From Planctomycetaceae bacterium (GTDB taxonomy: Bacteria > Planctomycetota > Planctomycetia > Planctomycetales > Planctomycetaceae), in assembly GCA_028284145.1 (NCBI GenBank), contig JANQSH010000193.1:1-46727 (forward strand): 46,727 bases of DNA. Reading direction: 5' to 3'. How positions within the stretch are numbered: position 1 is the first letter of the stretch; every line of letters begins with the position of its first letter. The position numbers and the translations under genes were made by a program. The notes under the pieces are model-generated. The model was not told the DNA's origin. It worked only from the letters and a program-made list of their open reading frames with translations, and did no database searches. Shown here in pieces: positions 8,656 to 20,674 of the stretch.

Positions 8656-10911
8656 ATGCAACGATTTCGACGATACAATCTCTGGCTGCTGGCTGTGGTG
8701 ACACTGCTTTTGGCATTCGCCACCTATGCGCCAGCTTTTCAGGACAATGACACGGCGAAAGCCAGGTCGCAAGCCAATCTCACGCAACTCGTTGTCGTGG
8801 GGAATCCGACCGAAAAAGGCCGTATTCGGAACATCGCGCTGGAACTCCAGGGGGACGCCATCCGTGCCGATCGCGAAGCAACCTTGATTTTACAACTTGA
8901 AAAAGGAAATGACGAGTTCGGTACGATTCGCGATCTCGCGAAATTCCTCACGTCGTCTCAGGTTTCACGTGTGCGGACCGTTGCCTGGATTCCGGAAACC
9001 GTTAAGGGAAACCGGGCCATTCTCGCACTTGCCTGCCGCGAAATTCTGATGCATCCTGATGCATCCCTGGGCGATATTGGACGGGGTGAACCGCTGGATG
9101 AAGTCGACCGGCAATTCGTCCTCAGCCTGGTCCGACAGCGGCACAATCCGAAAATTAGTGAAGCGCTGGCAATGGGCATGATGGATAAGGATATTCGCGT
9201 TCTCAAAGCGACCATCCAGCAGGGCGAGCCACCGAACGAGACAACCGAATCCCGCGTGATTACCGAAAGCGAACTGAAGCGACTCCTCGATTCGCGCGTT
9301 GTCATTCCTGATTCCGTGACCATCAAGGAGCCGGGACGCATTGGATTATTCTCTGGAAAGGAAGCCCGTGCTCTGGACGTGCTGGTGCAACAGACGGTGG
9401 AAGACCGCGACGAGATTGCCGAATTGTACAAGGTTCCGGCCAGTGTGCTGGTCCCCGACCCCACAAGTGGTGAAGCACCGAACGTTGCCTACATCGAGTT
9501 GAAGGGGGAAATCGGGCCAGTGCAGGTCGAGTTTATCGGTCGGCAAATAGATCGGGCCGTCGCAGGGGGGGCAAACCTGGTGATCCTCGAAATCGATTCA
9601 CCCGGTGGCCTGTTGTTCGGTGCGTTCGATCTCATCGACAAATTGACCGAACTCGAATCGCAGGAGGTGAAAACAGTCGCCTACATTCCCAAGGCAGCCA
9701 TCAGCGCAGCGGCGCTCATTGCTTTGGGATGTGATGAAATCTATCTGCATCCTGAAGCGCTCATTGGCGACGCCGGAGCGATTATTGAGGGTCCGGACGG
9801 CAAATTTGAGCGAGCCTGGGAAAAGGTGAACAGCATAGTCACGCCAAAGCTGCAGGAAATGGCCAGGCGAAAGAACCGTCCTCCCGCATTGCTGCTGGCG
9901 ATGATGAACAAAGACCTCAAGGTCTATGAAGTCGAATTTGTGGAGTCCGGGCGGACGTGGTGCATGTCCGAGGAGGAAATCCACAACTCTCCCAAAGAAG
10001 TCAGAAAAGGAAAGTTCGTCCCGGAATCGGGCGAGAATCTGCTGCTGACACTGAACGGGGAGCGAGCCCGCGAACTCAAACTCGCCGAACCTCCGGTCGC
10101 TGATCAGGGCGAATTGAAGCAACGTCTGAACATTCCCGCCGACCAACCGCTGGTCGCGGTCAAAAAAACATGGGTCGACACGCTCGTCTTTATTCTGAAC
10201 ACCGATTTCGCGCTCTTCTTTCTCTGCGTGATCGGCGTCGTCTGTATTTATATCGAAATGCACGTTACGTCCGGATTGTTGGGCATTGTCGCTGCACTCT
10301 GTTTTTCACTCTTCTTCTGGAGCCGAATTCTGGGTGGCACGGCTGACTGGCTGGAAGTCGTGTTGTTCATTCTGGGAATTGCCTGTGTTGCGATCGAAAT
10401 TTTCGTCATCCCCGGATTTGGTGTGTTTGGTGTCTCGGGAGGATTACTCGTCCTTTCATCCATCATTCTGGCGACACAAACCTGGGGAAATCTTGAAACG
10501 AATTTCGATCTGCAGCGATTGGCGCGCACAATCGGCGTGCTGACTGGTTCGCTGGCAACCGTCGTAGTGCTGGCGATCGTGATCAGCAAATACCTGCCCC
10601 ATGTTCCACTGTTGAATCACATGGTGTTGCATCCCCCCGGCACGGCAGGATTGGACGACGATGGTCCAATGCTCCGTCCCGATGATTCCATCGATACCGC
10701 ATTGTCCGGTGCCAGGTCGCAACGGTTTTCTTCCGGACAAACCGGCATATCCGCTTCGATGCTCCGACCGGCAGGTAAGGCGGAGTTCGGCAACCTCTAT
10801 GTGGATGTCGTCAGCGAAGGCCCCTACATTCAGAAAGGGGCCGAGATCGAAATCGTCGAGATTTCCGGCAACCGAATCGTCGTTCGGGAGGTCCCGCAAA
10901 CTACCGCCTGA
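8656..10911 (+). CDS. NfeD-type membrane serine protease with tandem Clp-like domains
   Basis: The protein is 751 residues from the ATG at 8656, which directly precedes a signal peptide (NLWLLAVVTLLLAFATYA). Two ClpP/crotonase-like domains follow. The first (about 40-195) aligns with the second (about 275-425) but has lost the catalytic residues: IPETVKGNRAILALACREI replaces IPKAAISAAALIALGCDEI. The second keeps the IDSPGG oxyanion region (313-318) and a candidate nucleophile Ser350. Four to five membrane segments lie between about 508 and 645, and an OB-fold NfeD domain ends the protein (about 706-746). NfeD proteins cleave or organise membrane proteins such as stomatins, but no stomatin gene is adjacent. 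A strong promoter lies at 8557-8586. The tandem layout is discussed in the findings. Confidence 0.9.
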   Translation: MQRFRRYNLWLLAVVTLLLAFATYAPAFQDNDTAKARSQANLTQLVVVGNPTEKGRIRNIALELQGDAIRADREATLILQLEKGNDEFGTIRDLAKFLTSSQVSRVRTVAWIPETVKGNRAILALACREILMHPDASLGDIGRGEPLDEVDRQFVLSLVRQRHNPKISEALAMGMMDKDIRVLKATIQQGEPPNETTESRVITESELKRLLDSRVVIPDSVTIKEPGRIGLFSGKEARALDVLVQQTVEDRDEIAELYKVPASVLVPDPTSGEAPNVAYIELKGEIGPVQVEFIGRQIDRAVAGGANLVILEIDSPGGLLFGAFDLIDKLTELESQEVKTVAYIPKAAISAAALIALGCDEIYLHPEALIGDAGAIIEGPDGKFERAWEKVNSIVTPKLQEMARRKNRPPALLLAMMNKDLKVYEVEFVESGRTWCMSEEEIHNSPKEVRKGKFVPESGENLLLTLNGERARELKLAEPPVADQGELKQRLNIPADQPLVAVKKTWVDTLVFILNTDFALFFLCVIGVVCIYIEMHVTSGLLGIVAALCFSLFFWSRILGGTADWLEVVLFILGIACVAIEIFVIPGFGVFGVSGGLLVLSSIILATQTWGNLETNFDLQRLARTIGVLTGSLATVVVLAIVISKYLPHVPLLNHMVLHPPGTAGLDDDGPMLRPDDSIDTALSGARSQRFSSGQTGISASMLRPAGKAEFGNLYVDVVSEGPYIQKGAEIEIVEISGNRIVVREVPQTTA

Positions 10912-11002
10912 CGCCAAATTGAAACCAAAACCATGTCGCCTGGCTGAAATCCCGATCGAACTGCGGTATGATACGCTGCCTGACCCGAGTGCCCGACACT
11001 TG

Positions 11003-11101
11003 GAGCAGTTTATTTTCTGGTGTGACATCTCTGGTTTGTGAGGAAACTCTGTTTGCAGGCCAAACGACGCCCACCGAGGCACAGAAGAGTGTAATACGCT
11101 C
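11003..11101 (-). repeat. Interspersed ~100-bp repeat, copy C (inverted)
   Basis: Read on the minus strand, this copy opens with GAGCGTATTAC (11101 leftward) and ends near 11003 with ATAAACTGCTC. The central hairpin is weakened to CTG/CAG. Its first terminal repeat lies 42 bp before the start of prs, and the element fills most of the space between the NfeD gene and prs. It has the opposite orientation to its downstream gene, like copy D. Confidence 0.88.
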
Positions 11102-11142
11102 CAGGACATCGACTTTCTCCGTCAATATAAGCACTGTTCCCA

Positions 11143-12168
11143 ATGCCAGATCGACCCAATCCGATGACCACCAGCGGGCCGCGTCCGCAGCCTTTTCAGG
11201 CACCCCAGGGAGACATCACCATCCTGCCTGGTTCGGCCAATCCGCGGCTTTCCGCCGATATCGCCGAAGAGTTAGGCGTCCCTTTGGCACCCTGTGACGC
11301 CCACGTCTTCAGCGAAGGAAATGTTTTCGTCCGTGTGAAGGAAAATGTGCGCGGACGGGACGTGTTCGTCATTCAGGGCGTGCATTCTCCCGTCAACGAC
11401 AACTTCATGGAACTGCTGTTCTGGATCGATGCGTTAAAGCGGGCGTCCGCTCAACAGGTGACGGCTGTCATTCCGTTTTTCAGTTACGCCAAGGGTGACA
11501 AAAAAGACGAACCACGGGTGTCGATTCGGGCTCGCGTCTGTGCCGACGCGATCGAAGCCGCCGGTGCCGATCGTGTGTTGACGATGGATCTGCACACGCC
11601 ACAGATTCAGGGGTTCTTCAGCGTCCCGGTCGATCACCTCTATGCCCGCAACGTGATCTGCGATCACATCAGGCAGCAGAACATTTCCAACCTGGTGGTT
11701 TGCAGTCCGGATGTCGGTTTTGCCAAGGGTGCAGCGGCATATGCGGCTCTGCTCGGCGTGCCAGTGGTGATCGGCAACAAAACGCGAACCGATCACTCCG
11801 AGCAGGCGGAGATTCTGGAAGTGATCGGCGACGTCGAAGGTCGGAATGTGATCATGGTTGACGACTTCACGATCTCCGGCGGCACATTGATCGGCATGGC
11901 GGAGGTGCTCAAACAGCGCGGTGCGAATGACGTCTACGCGGCTGTCAGTCACGCGGTTTTCTCACCTGGAACGACCGAGAAGATCGCCGACAGTGCGATC
12001 AGACAGATGTTCGTGACGGACACGATCGAAACCACCTTGCAGGATTTGCCACCGAATATCAGCGTAATTTCCGTGGCAGGTCTGTTCGCCCAGGCGATTC
12101 GGTCGATTCACGACCGGACCAGCGTCAGCATGCTCTTTCCCGACACCAAACTGCCGGGCGGAGCGTAA
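11143..12168 (+). CDS. prs: Ribose-phosphate pyrophosphokinase (PRPP synthetase), divergent type
   Basis: The enzyme makes phosphoribosyl pyrophosphate from ribose 5-phosphate and ATP for purine, pyrimidine, His, Trp and NAD synthesis. The 341 residues include about 25 extra N-terminal residues; a second ATG at 11164 is an alternative start. Conserved features are the ATP-site His in [10 protein letters not shown], the QIQGFF motif, VVCSPDVG, Lys and Arg in IGNKTR for the catalytic loop, and the PRPP loop [11 protein letters not shown]. Two deviations stand out. The usual Tyr-Ala-Arg-Gln-Asp ATP-binding segment is [11 protein letters not shown], and the PRPP loop has Thr-Ile-Ser in place of Ile-Asp-Thr. 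I recall a Prs subgroup with a Ser-Asp-Lys-Lys-Asp variant, which this may belong to. A second canonical prs elsewhere in the genome is possible. Confidence 0.9.
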   Translation: MPDRPNPMTTSGPRPQPFQAPQGDITILPGSANPRLSADIAEELGVPLAPCDAHVFSEGNVFVRVKENVRGRDVFVIQGVHSPVNDNFMELLFWIDALKRASAQQVTAVIPFFSYAKGDKKDEPRVSIRARVCADAIEAAGADRVLTMDLHTPQIQGFFSVPVDHLYARNVICDHIRQQNISNLVVCSPDVGFAKGAAAYAALLGVPVVIGNKTRTDHSEQAEILEVIGDVEGRNVIMVDDFTISGGTLIGMAEVLKQRGANDVYAAVSHAVFSPGTTEKIADSAIRQMFVTDTIETTLQDLPPNISVISVAGLFAQAIRSIHDRTSVSMLFPDTKLPGGA

Positions 12169-12208
12169 AGACTCCGACTTTGCACACCAGGAAGCATTCA
12201 ACGAGACG

Positions 12209-14983
12209 ATGAGCAAACAGGATATGGCCGAACCCGACGCAGTGGATGCGCAAACACCAGCCAAAGACAACGCTTCTTCCTCCTCCAGAACGAGGAAGAC
12301 CGCGAGAAAGATCTCGCCAAAGAAATCGTCTGGCAAGTCGGCCAAACTGACACCGATGATGGAACGTTATCTCGAAGTGAAGCGGGAAAACCCCGGCTCA
12401 CTGTTGCTGTTCCGAATGGGCGACTTTTACGAATTATTCTACGACGATGCCGAAGTTGCGGCGAAAACTTTGGGACTGACGCTCACCAGCCGGGACAAGG
12501 GATCGGACAACCCGATCGCGATGGCCGGGTTTCCGTATCACTCACTCGAAAACTATCTGCAAAAACTGATTCGGGCCGGTTTCCGGGCGGCGATCTGCGA
12601 ACAGGTGGAAGATCCCAGGCAGGCCAAAGGCCTGGTAAAACGGGAAGTGACCCGCATCGTCACGCCCGGCACACTCACCGATGACAACCTGCTCGATCCG
12701 CTGGAACACAATTTTCTGGCAGCCGTTTGTCCACGCGGTGATGTCGTCGGGTTGGCCTGGCTGGAACTTTCAACCGGTCGGTTTCGTGCCGCCACACTCG
12801 AACCGCAAACAGTCATCGACGAACTGGCCCGCATTCGCCCGGCGGAATGTCTGATCGCCGAAGATAACAACGACGCCCAAGTCCTGCTGGAGATTGCGGA
12901 GTCGGATGGCACACTCATCACCCCACGACCACCCTGGAGTTTCGCCCACGAAGATTGCAAATCGTTATTGCTGAAACACTTTGCGGTCGCAACACTGGAT
13001 GGCTTCAGCATTGATGAATCGCAGCCTGAAATCGCAGCCGCCGGCGCTCTGCTGGAATACGTTCGCGAAACACAAAAGAGTTCGCTCGATCACATCGCGA
13101 CAATCGAACCGTACCGGCATGGTTCATCTCTGATGCTCGACGAAGCCACGCGGCGATCGCTCGAATTGACGCGCACCTTACGAGATAATGCACGCGACGG
13201 CAGTCTGATCTCGGTCATGGATCACACCGTGACCAGCATGGGTGCCCGACGTCTGGCCGACTGGCTCTCCGATCCGCTGACCAGGCGAACGGCAATCGAT
13301 GCCCGTCTTGATACGGTGGAAGAACTGACCAGGGAACACAGCCTGTGTGATGAACTCCGCGAACAACTGAAGGCCACTTATGATCTGGAACGATTGACAT
13401 CCCGCATCGCCACACGTCGAGCGAATCCGCGTGATTTGGCTGCGCTCAATCGAACACTCGGCCTGCTGCCGAAGTTGAAGGCCAGGCTGACCGGGCGTCA
13501 GTCCGAATTGTTGTGCGAATTGGAAAGCCAAATCGATCTCTGCGCGGAAATTCGAGCCGATATCGAACAGCATCTCGTCGAGGAACCTCCCTTGCTGGTG
13601 AGCGATGGCAATATCATCCGCGAGGGTTGCCATGCCGAGTTGGACGAGTTGCGGGAACTGGCACGCGGCGGAAAAGCCTGGATTGCCAGTTATCAGGCGT
13701 CGGAAATCGAGCGGACTGGCATTCCGAATTTGAAGATCGGTTTCAACAAAGTGTTCGGTTATTACCTCGAAGTGACCGCCGCCCATGCCGATAAGGTGCC
13801 CGAAGAATATGTCCGCAAGCAGACGCTCAAGAATCAGGAACGGTACATCACGCCGGAACTGAAGGAATACGAAGACAAGGTGTTGCGAGCGGAAGAAAAA
13901 TCGATCCGGCTGGAGCAGGAACTGTTTGAGGGATTGCGGTCGCGCGTCGCCGAGGCGTGTCGCCGTTTTCAGGAGACCGCCGATGCTCTGGCCCAGATCG
14001 ATGTGATCACCTCCCTTTCCGTCCTTGCGGTCAAAGGGGGTTATTGCCGCCCTGAAATGTGCGACACACCGGTCCTCGACATTCGGGAAGGCCGGCATCC
14101 GGTTCTCGACCGCCTCAAGCCGTCCGGCGAATTTGTGCCGAATGATGTCCGACTGGGATCAGAAGAACCTGCCGAGCAAATGACATCTGAGCAACGCGAT
14201 CTTTCCATCGGCCGAATTCAGATCATCACCGGGCCGAACATGGCAGGGAAAAGCACGTACATCCGACAGGCGGCTTTGATCACATTGATGGCTCAGACTG
14301 GTTCTTTCGTTCCGGCGGCGGAAGCCCGTATTGGCATTGCCGATCGGATCTTTGCCCGGGTTGGTGCGAGTGATGAACTGAGTCGGGGCCAAAGTACGTT
14401 CATGGTCGAAATGACCGAGACCGCCCGCATTTTGAATGCCTCGACCGAAAAGAGTCTGGTCATTCTCGATGAAATCGGTCGGGGAACGAGCACTTATGAC
14501 GGCATCTCGCTGGCCTGGGCGGTGACCGAATATCTGCATGATGCCATCAAGGCCCGCACGCTGTTCGCTACGCATTATCACGAACTGACCGAATTGACAC
14601 AAACACTTTCGCATGCGGTCAATTGCAATGTTGCAGTGAAAGACGACGCCGGCCATGTGATTTTCCTGCACAAAATTGTCGATGGACCGGCGGACAAGAG
14701 CTACGGCATTCATGTTGCAAAGTTGGCCGGTGTACCAGCCGATGTGATCGACCGCGCGAACGTCATCCTCAGCCATCTGGAAGAAGATCATCTGGATGAA
14801 ACGGGCAAACCAACCGTCCCTGCTCGCACCAGTCCACACGGAGACACCCGGCAGTTGTCACTGTTCGATCCGGCCGATCATCCGGTACTGGATGAAATCC
14901 GTGGCCTGGACATTAACCAGATGACACCGCTGGATGCGCTGCAACGCCTGCAACGCATTCGGGAGGATCTGGGCGAGAAGTGA
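12209..14983 (+). CDS. mutS: DNA mismatch repair protein MutS
   Basis: MutS recognises mismatches and small loops and recruits MutL. The 924-residue protein starts with a low-complexity basic and Ser-rich extension of about 45 residues. The mismatch-binding domain then opens with [11 protein letters not shown] and [13 protein letters not shown], including the Phe-x-Glu wedge in GDFYELF. The core and clamp domains contain [12 protein letters not shown] and [11 protein letters not shown]. The ATPase carries Walker [10 protein letters not shown], Walker [13 protein letters not shown] and the [10 protein letters not shown] motif. A beta-clamp-binding peptide QLSLFD sits at residues 882-887, near the C-terminal tail. 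The start at 12209 is an ATG with only weak ribosome-binding sequence. It follows prs by 40 bp on the same strand and may share its transcript. It converges with the agmatine deiminase gene. Confidence 0.97.
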   Translation: MSKQDMAEPDAVDAQTPAKDNASSSSRTRKTARKISPKKSSGKSAKLTPMMERYLEVKRENPGSLLLFRMGDFYELFYDDAEVAAKTLGLTLTSRDKGSDNPIAMAGFPYHSLENYLQKLIRAGFRAAICEQVEDPRQAKGLVKREVTRIVTPGTLTDDNLLDPLEHNFLAAVCPRGDVVGLAWLELSTGRFRAATLEPQTVIDELARIRPAECLIAEDNNDAQVLLEIAESDGTLITPRPPWSFAHEDCKSLLLKHFAVATLDGFSIDESQPEIAAAGALLEYVRETQKSSLDHIATIEPYRHGSSLMLDEATRRSLELTRTLRDNARDGSLISVMDHTVTSMGARRLADWLSDPLTRRTAIDARLDTVEELTREHSLCDELREQLKATYDLERLTSRIATRRANPRDLAALNRTLGLLPKLKARLTGRQSELLCELESQIDLCAEIRADIEQHLVEEPPLLVSDGNIIREGCHAELDELRELARGGKAWIASYQASEIERTGIPNLKIGFNKVFGYYLEVTAAHADKVPEEYVRKQTLKNQERYITPELKEYEDKVLRAEEKSIRLEQELFEGLRSRVAEACRRFQETADALAQIDVITSLSVLAVKGGYCRPEMCDTPVLDIREGRHPVLDRLKPSGEFVPNDVRLGSEEPAEQMTSEQRDLSIGRIQIITGPNMAGKSTYIRQAALITLMAQTGSFVPAAEARIGIADRIFARVGASDELSRGQSTFMVEMTETARILNASTEKSLVILDEIGRGTSTYDGISLAWAVTEYLHDAIKARTLFATHYHELTELTQTLSHAVNCNVAVKDDAGHVIFLHKIVDGPADKSYGIHVAKLAGVPADVIDRANVILSHLEEDHLDETGKPTVPARTSPHGDTRQLSLFDPADHPVLDEIRGLDINQMTPLDALQRLQRIREDLGEK

Positions 14984-15029
14984 CAGGGAAGCGGAATGGG
15001 TGGGATCTGGCATTGCGTCGCCACGATCA

Positions 15030-16163
15030 TCAGTCTGCACTCGATCTGGCAGGTAGCGGCTCGTGCAGCGTCGCGCAGTGAATCCCCCCGCCACCAGCGG
15101 CAATGGCATCGATATTGAGTTGCACGATCTCATATTTTGGGAAAAGCCGACCCAAAACATCTTTGCACTTTACATCGGTTCGGGCATCACCAAACTCCGG
15201 CGCGAGGACCGCTCCATTGATGACGTAGTAATTGATGTAGCCAGCCGCGAAGTCTTCGGTTTCGAGTTTATGACGAATTCGACCGGGAGACTCCAGCGTC
15301 ACAATTTCCAGTTTGCGACCATCAGCATCACGAGCCGCTTTCAGAATTTTCAAATGCTCACGCGTCACATCGTAGTCGAATGCATGGCGATCCATTTCCA
15401 ACCCTGCAACCACAACGCCCCGACGCGCAAACCGGGCATAGAAGTCGGTGTGACCATCGGTGATGTCTTTATCCCGCACCCCAGGCAGCCAGATCACTCT
15501 GCGAATTCCGAACAATGATTTCAGAATTCTTTCGCATTCGGCCTTTTCGAGACCCGGATTTCGATTGTGGTTGAGGAAGCAACTCTCGGTAATGATGGCT
15601 GTTCCATGACCATCAACTTCGATTCCTCCTCCTTCGCCAACCAATCTGGTGGTAATTAACTCGGCATCTGCCTGCCGGGAAATGAAACGGGCCACTTCAG
15701 CATCGTTGTCGTATGCCTGCTTCCTGCCCCAGCCATTGAAGTTCAGGTCGACTGCACCAGATTTTTCGGTTTGATTGATCACGAAGACGGGGCCGATATC
15801 CCGAATCCAGAGATCGTCGAGGCACGTTTCAATCAGCCGAACTTTGTCTCCACACATCCTCGCAGCCACCCCACGTTCATTGGGACGGACGAGTAGAGTC
15901 ACCGGCTCGTACCTGGCAACTGTTCTGGCGATGAGAGCCAGATTGCCCCGCACATAGGGAAGCAGGTCACCCCAAATTCGCTCACTGGCACCGAAGGCCA
16001 TCCAGGTGCGGCGGTGGCGATGCGATTCATTCGGCAGAAACCAGGAACGCTTCATCCCGGAAGTCTCATTCGATGGCATACTTGCGGCAAGTGATGTCCG
16101 ACCGAGAGCAATGGACGCCACAGCACCTTTGAGAAAATTGCGTCTGTCGGGAATCATGTTCAT
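15030..16163 (-). CDS. Agmatine deiminase / peptidyl-arginine deiminase family, Tat-exported
   Basis: The family hydrolyses guanidino groups: agmatine to N-carbamoylputrescine plus ammonia, or peptide arginine to citrulline. Catalytic signatures are present: WIRDIGP (Asp), GEGGGIEVDGHG (Glu), TDGHTDFYARF (His) and the nucleophilic Cys in GGGGIHCATLHEP near the C-terminus. The N-terminus carries a twin-arginine signal (DRRNFLKGAVASIALG) followed by an Ala-rich region, so the enzyme is probably folded in the cytoplasm and exported. That is unusual for AguA, which is cytoplasmic in most bacteria. The ATG at 16163 is preferred over a GTG at 16175. The gene lies alone between mutS and gyrB. The exact substrate is uncertain. 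Confidence 0.88.
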   Translation of the reverse strand: MNMIPDRRNFLKGAVASIALGRTSLAASMPSNETSGMKRSWFLPNESHRHRRTWMAFGASERIWGDLLPYVRGNLALIARTVARYEPVTLLVRPNERGVAARMCGDKVRLIETCLDDLWIRDIGPVFVINQTEKSGAVDLNFNGWGRKQAYDNDAEVARFISRQADAELITTRLVGEGGGIEVDGHGTAIITESCFLNHNRNPGLEKAECERILKSLFGIRRVIWLPGVRDKDITDGHTDFYARFARRGVVVAGLEMDRHAFDYDVTREHLKILKAARDADGRKLEIVTLESPGRIRHKLETEDFAAGYINYYVINGAVLAPEFGDARTDVKCKDVLGRLFPKYEIVQLNIDAIAAGGGGIHCATLHEPLPARSSAD

Positions 16164-16230
16164 GTTACCCAACACCTGTTTCTGACATCTGCCAGTTCAC
16201 ATGAATGTAAAAAAAGCCTCCAACGTGGAA

Positions 16231-19090
<2,860 letters not shown>

Positions 19091-19152
19091 CGTCCCTTCT
19101 CTCAACTCATTCCATAACCATCAATCGGCTTAAGTAATTTATTCCCAGAAGG

Positions 19153-19161
19153 TTATCCACA
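19153..19161 (+). promoter_or_regulatory. Exact DnaA box TTATCCACA
   Basis: A perfect match to the bacterial DnaA-box consensus occurs in the 117-bp gap between dnaN and dciA. A second, 7-of-9 match (TTATTCCCA) lies at 19139-19147, six bases from it and in the same orientation. Two closely spaced boxes point to DnaA binding here, either as part of the origin or as control of dciA-gyrB transcription. Confidence 0.65.
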
Positions 19162-19207
19162 ACTCTCATCCACCATTCCAAGAACCAGATCGTTGGATTT
19201 CCGATAT

Positions 19208-20323
19208 CTATCGGTCTTTTGATAGAGGCATGACAACATATGTATATTGGTCATCAACTTGAAACAGAGCCGCACTTTCTCCGTCGGTCAGCCCTAATTT
19301 CACCTGTTGCTCTGCATCAAGAACCCGCAGAAAATCGCTGACGAATCTGGGATCAAAGGTAATCGTCAAATCGCCGCCCGAATAGCTGATCGGCAACTCG
19401 ATTTTCGATTGACCAATTTCCGCCGCCTTACTGTTAAGCGTCAATGTCCCTTCGGTGAATTGAAAATCAACACCTCGACTGTCATCACTCGTCACAATCT
19501 GTCCCTGCCGAACGGCGGAGTGAAACGGCCCGGCGACAAATTCAATCGTCACGCCAGACTCTGCGGGAATCACGTCGGCATAACGGGGAAATCGGCCTTC
19601 CACCAGGAGGCTGTAGACGGTTGAGTTTCCGCACTTCACAACTACATCGTTGGCGTGAACCGCGATGAACATCTCTTCGTCGTCTTCGCTGGTGAGACTT
19701 TTCTCAATCAGCGACATCGCTTTGGAAGGAACAACAGGATTGTTTTGCTCCAACACTTCTCCACCTTCGGATCGACAGGCGACGGTCACTGCAGCCAGTC
19801 TTCGACTGTCGGTCGCGGCCAATATCAGTTTTTCGCCTTCGATATCCAGCAAAATTCCGCCCAATGCGTACCGTGTGCTTTCATCGTCCGTAGCGAAAAT
19901 TGTACGCCGAACAGCTTCGCGAAAAGCACCAGCAGTGACCGTCACATATTGCTCGTCTTCAAAACCAGCTACTGGTGGAAACTCGCCCGCATCTTCCGCC
20001 GAAAGTTGAAACTCGCTCTGACCTGACCGAATCACAACAGATCGGTCGTCGACTTCCAAATCGACCGATTCGTGGGTCAATTCCCGCAAAATAGTCGAAA
20101 CGCGACCTGCTGGAAGAAGTGTCTCTCCCGGCATTTCAATTTCGACCCTTGGAATCTCATATCGAATCCCAACCTCCTGATCGGTTCCGACCAGCATCGC
20201 CTTGCCATCGCTGACTTGCAGCAACACATTCTTGAGAATCTCTTTCGGAGTCCGGGAAGGAACAACCCCCCCAACAATCTGGAATGCAGTGGCGAGTGAC
20301 TGGCGGTGACAATGTAATTTCAT
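19208..20323 (-). CDS. dnaN: DNA polymerase III beta subunit (sliding clamp)
   Basis: The beta clamp is a ring-shaped dimer that holds DNA polymerase III and other partners such as MutS on DNA. The 371-residue protein shows the three-domain clamp layout: KLHCHRQSLATAFQIVGGVVPSRTPKEILKNVLLQ at the start (domain 1), a second domain beginning near EFPPVAGFEDEQYVTVTAG with FREAVRRTIFATDDESTRYALGGILL, and a third domain with LLVEGRFPRYADVIP and the C-terminal VVMPLSKDR. The hydrophobic peptide-binding cleft residues around the C-terminus (YVVMPL) agree with the family. It starts at an ATG with an AGGA sequence 11-12 bases upstream. It follows dnaA by about 350 bp and leads dciA-gyrB. Confidence 0.96.
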   Translation of the reverse strand: MKLHCHRQSLATAFQIVGGVVPSRTPKEILKNVLLQVSDGKAMLVGTDQEVGIRYEIPRVEIEMPGETLLPAGRVSTILRELTHESVDLEVDDRSVVIRSGQSEFQLSAEDAGEFPPVAGFEDEQYVTVTAGAFREAVRRTIFATDDESTRYALGGILLDIEGEKLILAATDSRRLAAVTVACRSEGGEVLEQNNPVVPSKAMSLIEKSLTSEDDEEMFIAVHANDVVVKCGNSTVYSLLVEGRFPRYADVIPAESGVTIEFVAGPFHSAVRQGQIVTSDDSRGVDFQFTEGTLTLNSKAAEIGQSKIELPISYSGGDLTITFDPRFVSDFLRVLDAEQQVKLGLTDGESAALFQVDDQYTYVVMPLSKDR

Positions 20324-20674
20324 GAGTGTGTGATCCTGCAGTAATTGACAGTTCGGTCCTTCGTTTTTTCTTCTTTGTATTCTGGAAATTATAAATTATT
20401 TGTAGTCGTATCACTAGCGGATCAACCTGTGAATTCCTGTAAATCAACGGCATCGAAGCTATTATTCTTCAAATACTTATGGAAAGATGTGTAATAATTT
20501 CCCTGGTCGACAACTTGACGGAGTTCAGCGTATGAACTGTGCAGGGTTTGACGGGAAACAGGGATCTTTTCCACACCCGGTCTGAACGATCTGTATTGAT
20601 AGACAATTTATCTGGCGGAATCACCAGACAACCAACGAGATATCGACCGACGGATTTCGGTGTGGAGGGAGTAA
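20324..20674. other. Candidate replication origin region between dnaA and dnaN
   Basis: The 351-bp gap holds no gene. It contains one near-consensus DnaA box (TTTTCCACA, 20567-20575) and an AT-rich stretch at 20360-20402 with a T/C-rich strand and AAATTATAAATTATT, suitable as an unwinding element. Another AT-rich patch is at 20460-20500. A -10-like sequence for dnaN (TATAAT on the minus strand, 20388-20393) lies in the first patch. The dnaA-dnaN gap is a common origin location in bacteria. Only one good box is visible here plus the exact box at 19153, so the call is tentative. Confidence 0.5.

Noticed and set aside
13178-14098. A 306-codon open frame on the minus strand inside mutS
   Set aside because: It lies fully antisense to a complete mutS with all motifs, and its translation shows no domain or signal. 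Long antisense frames are expected in this GC-moderate coding DNA. The same applies to 5184-6113 opposite der and 2529-3413 opposite the coiled-coil gene.
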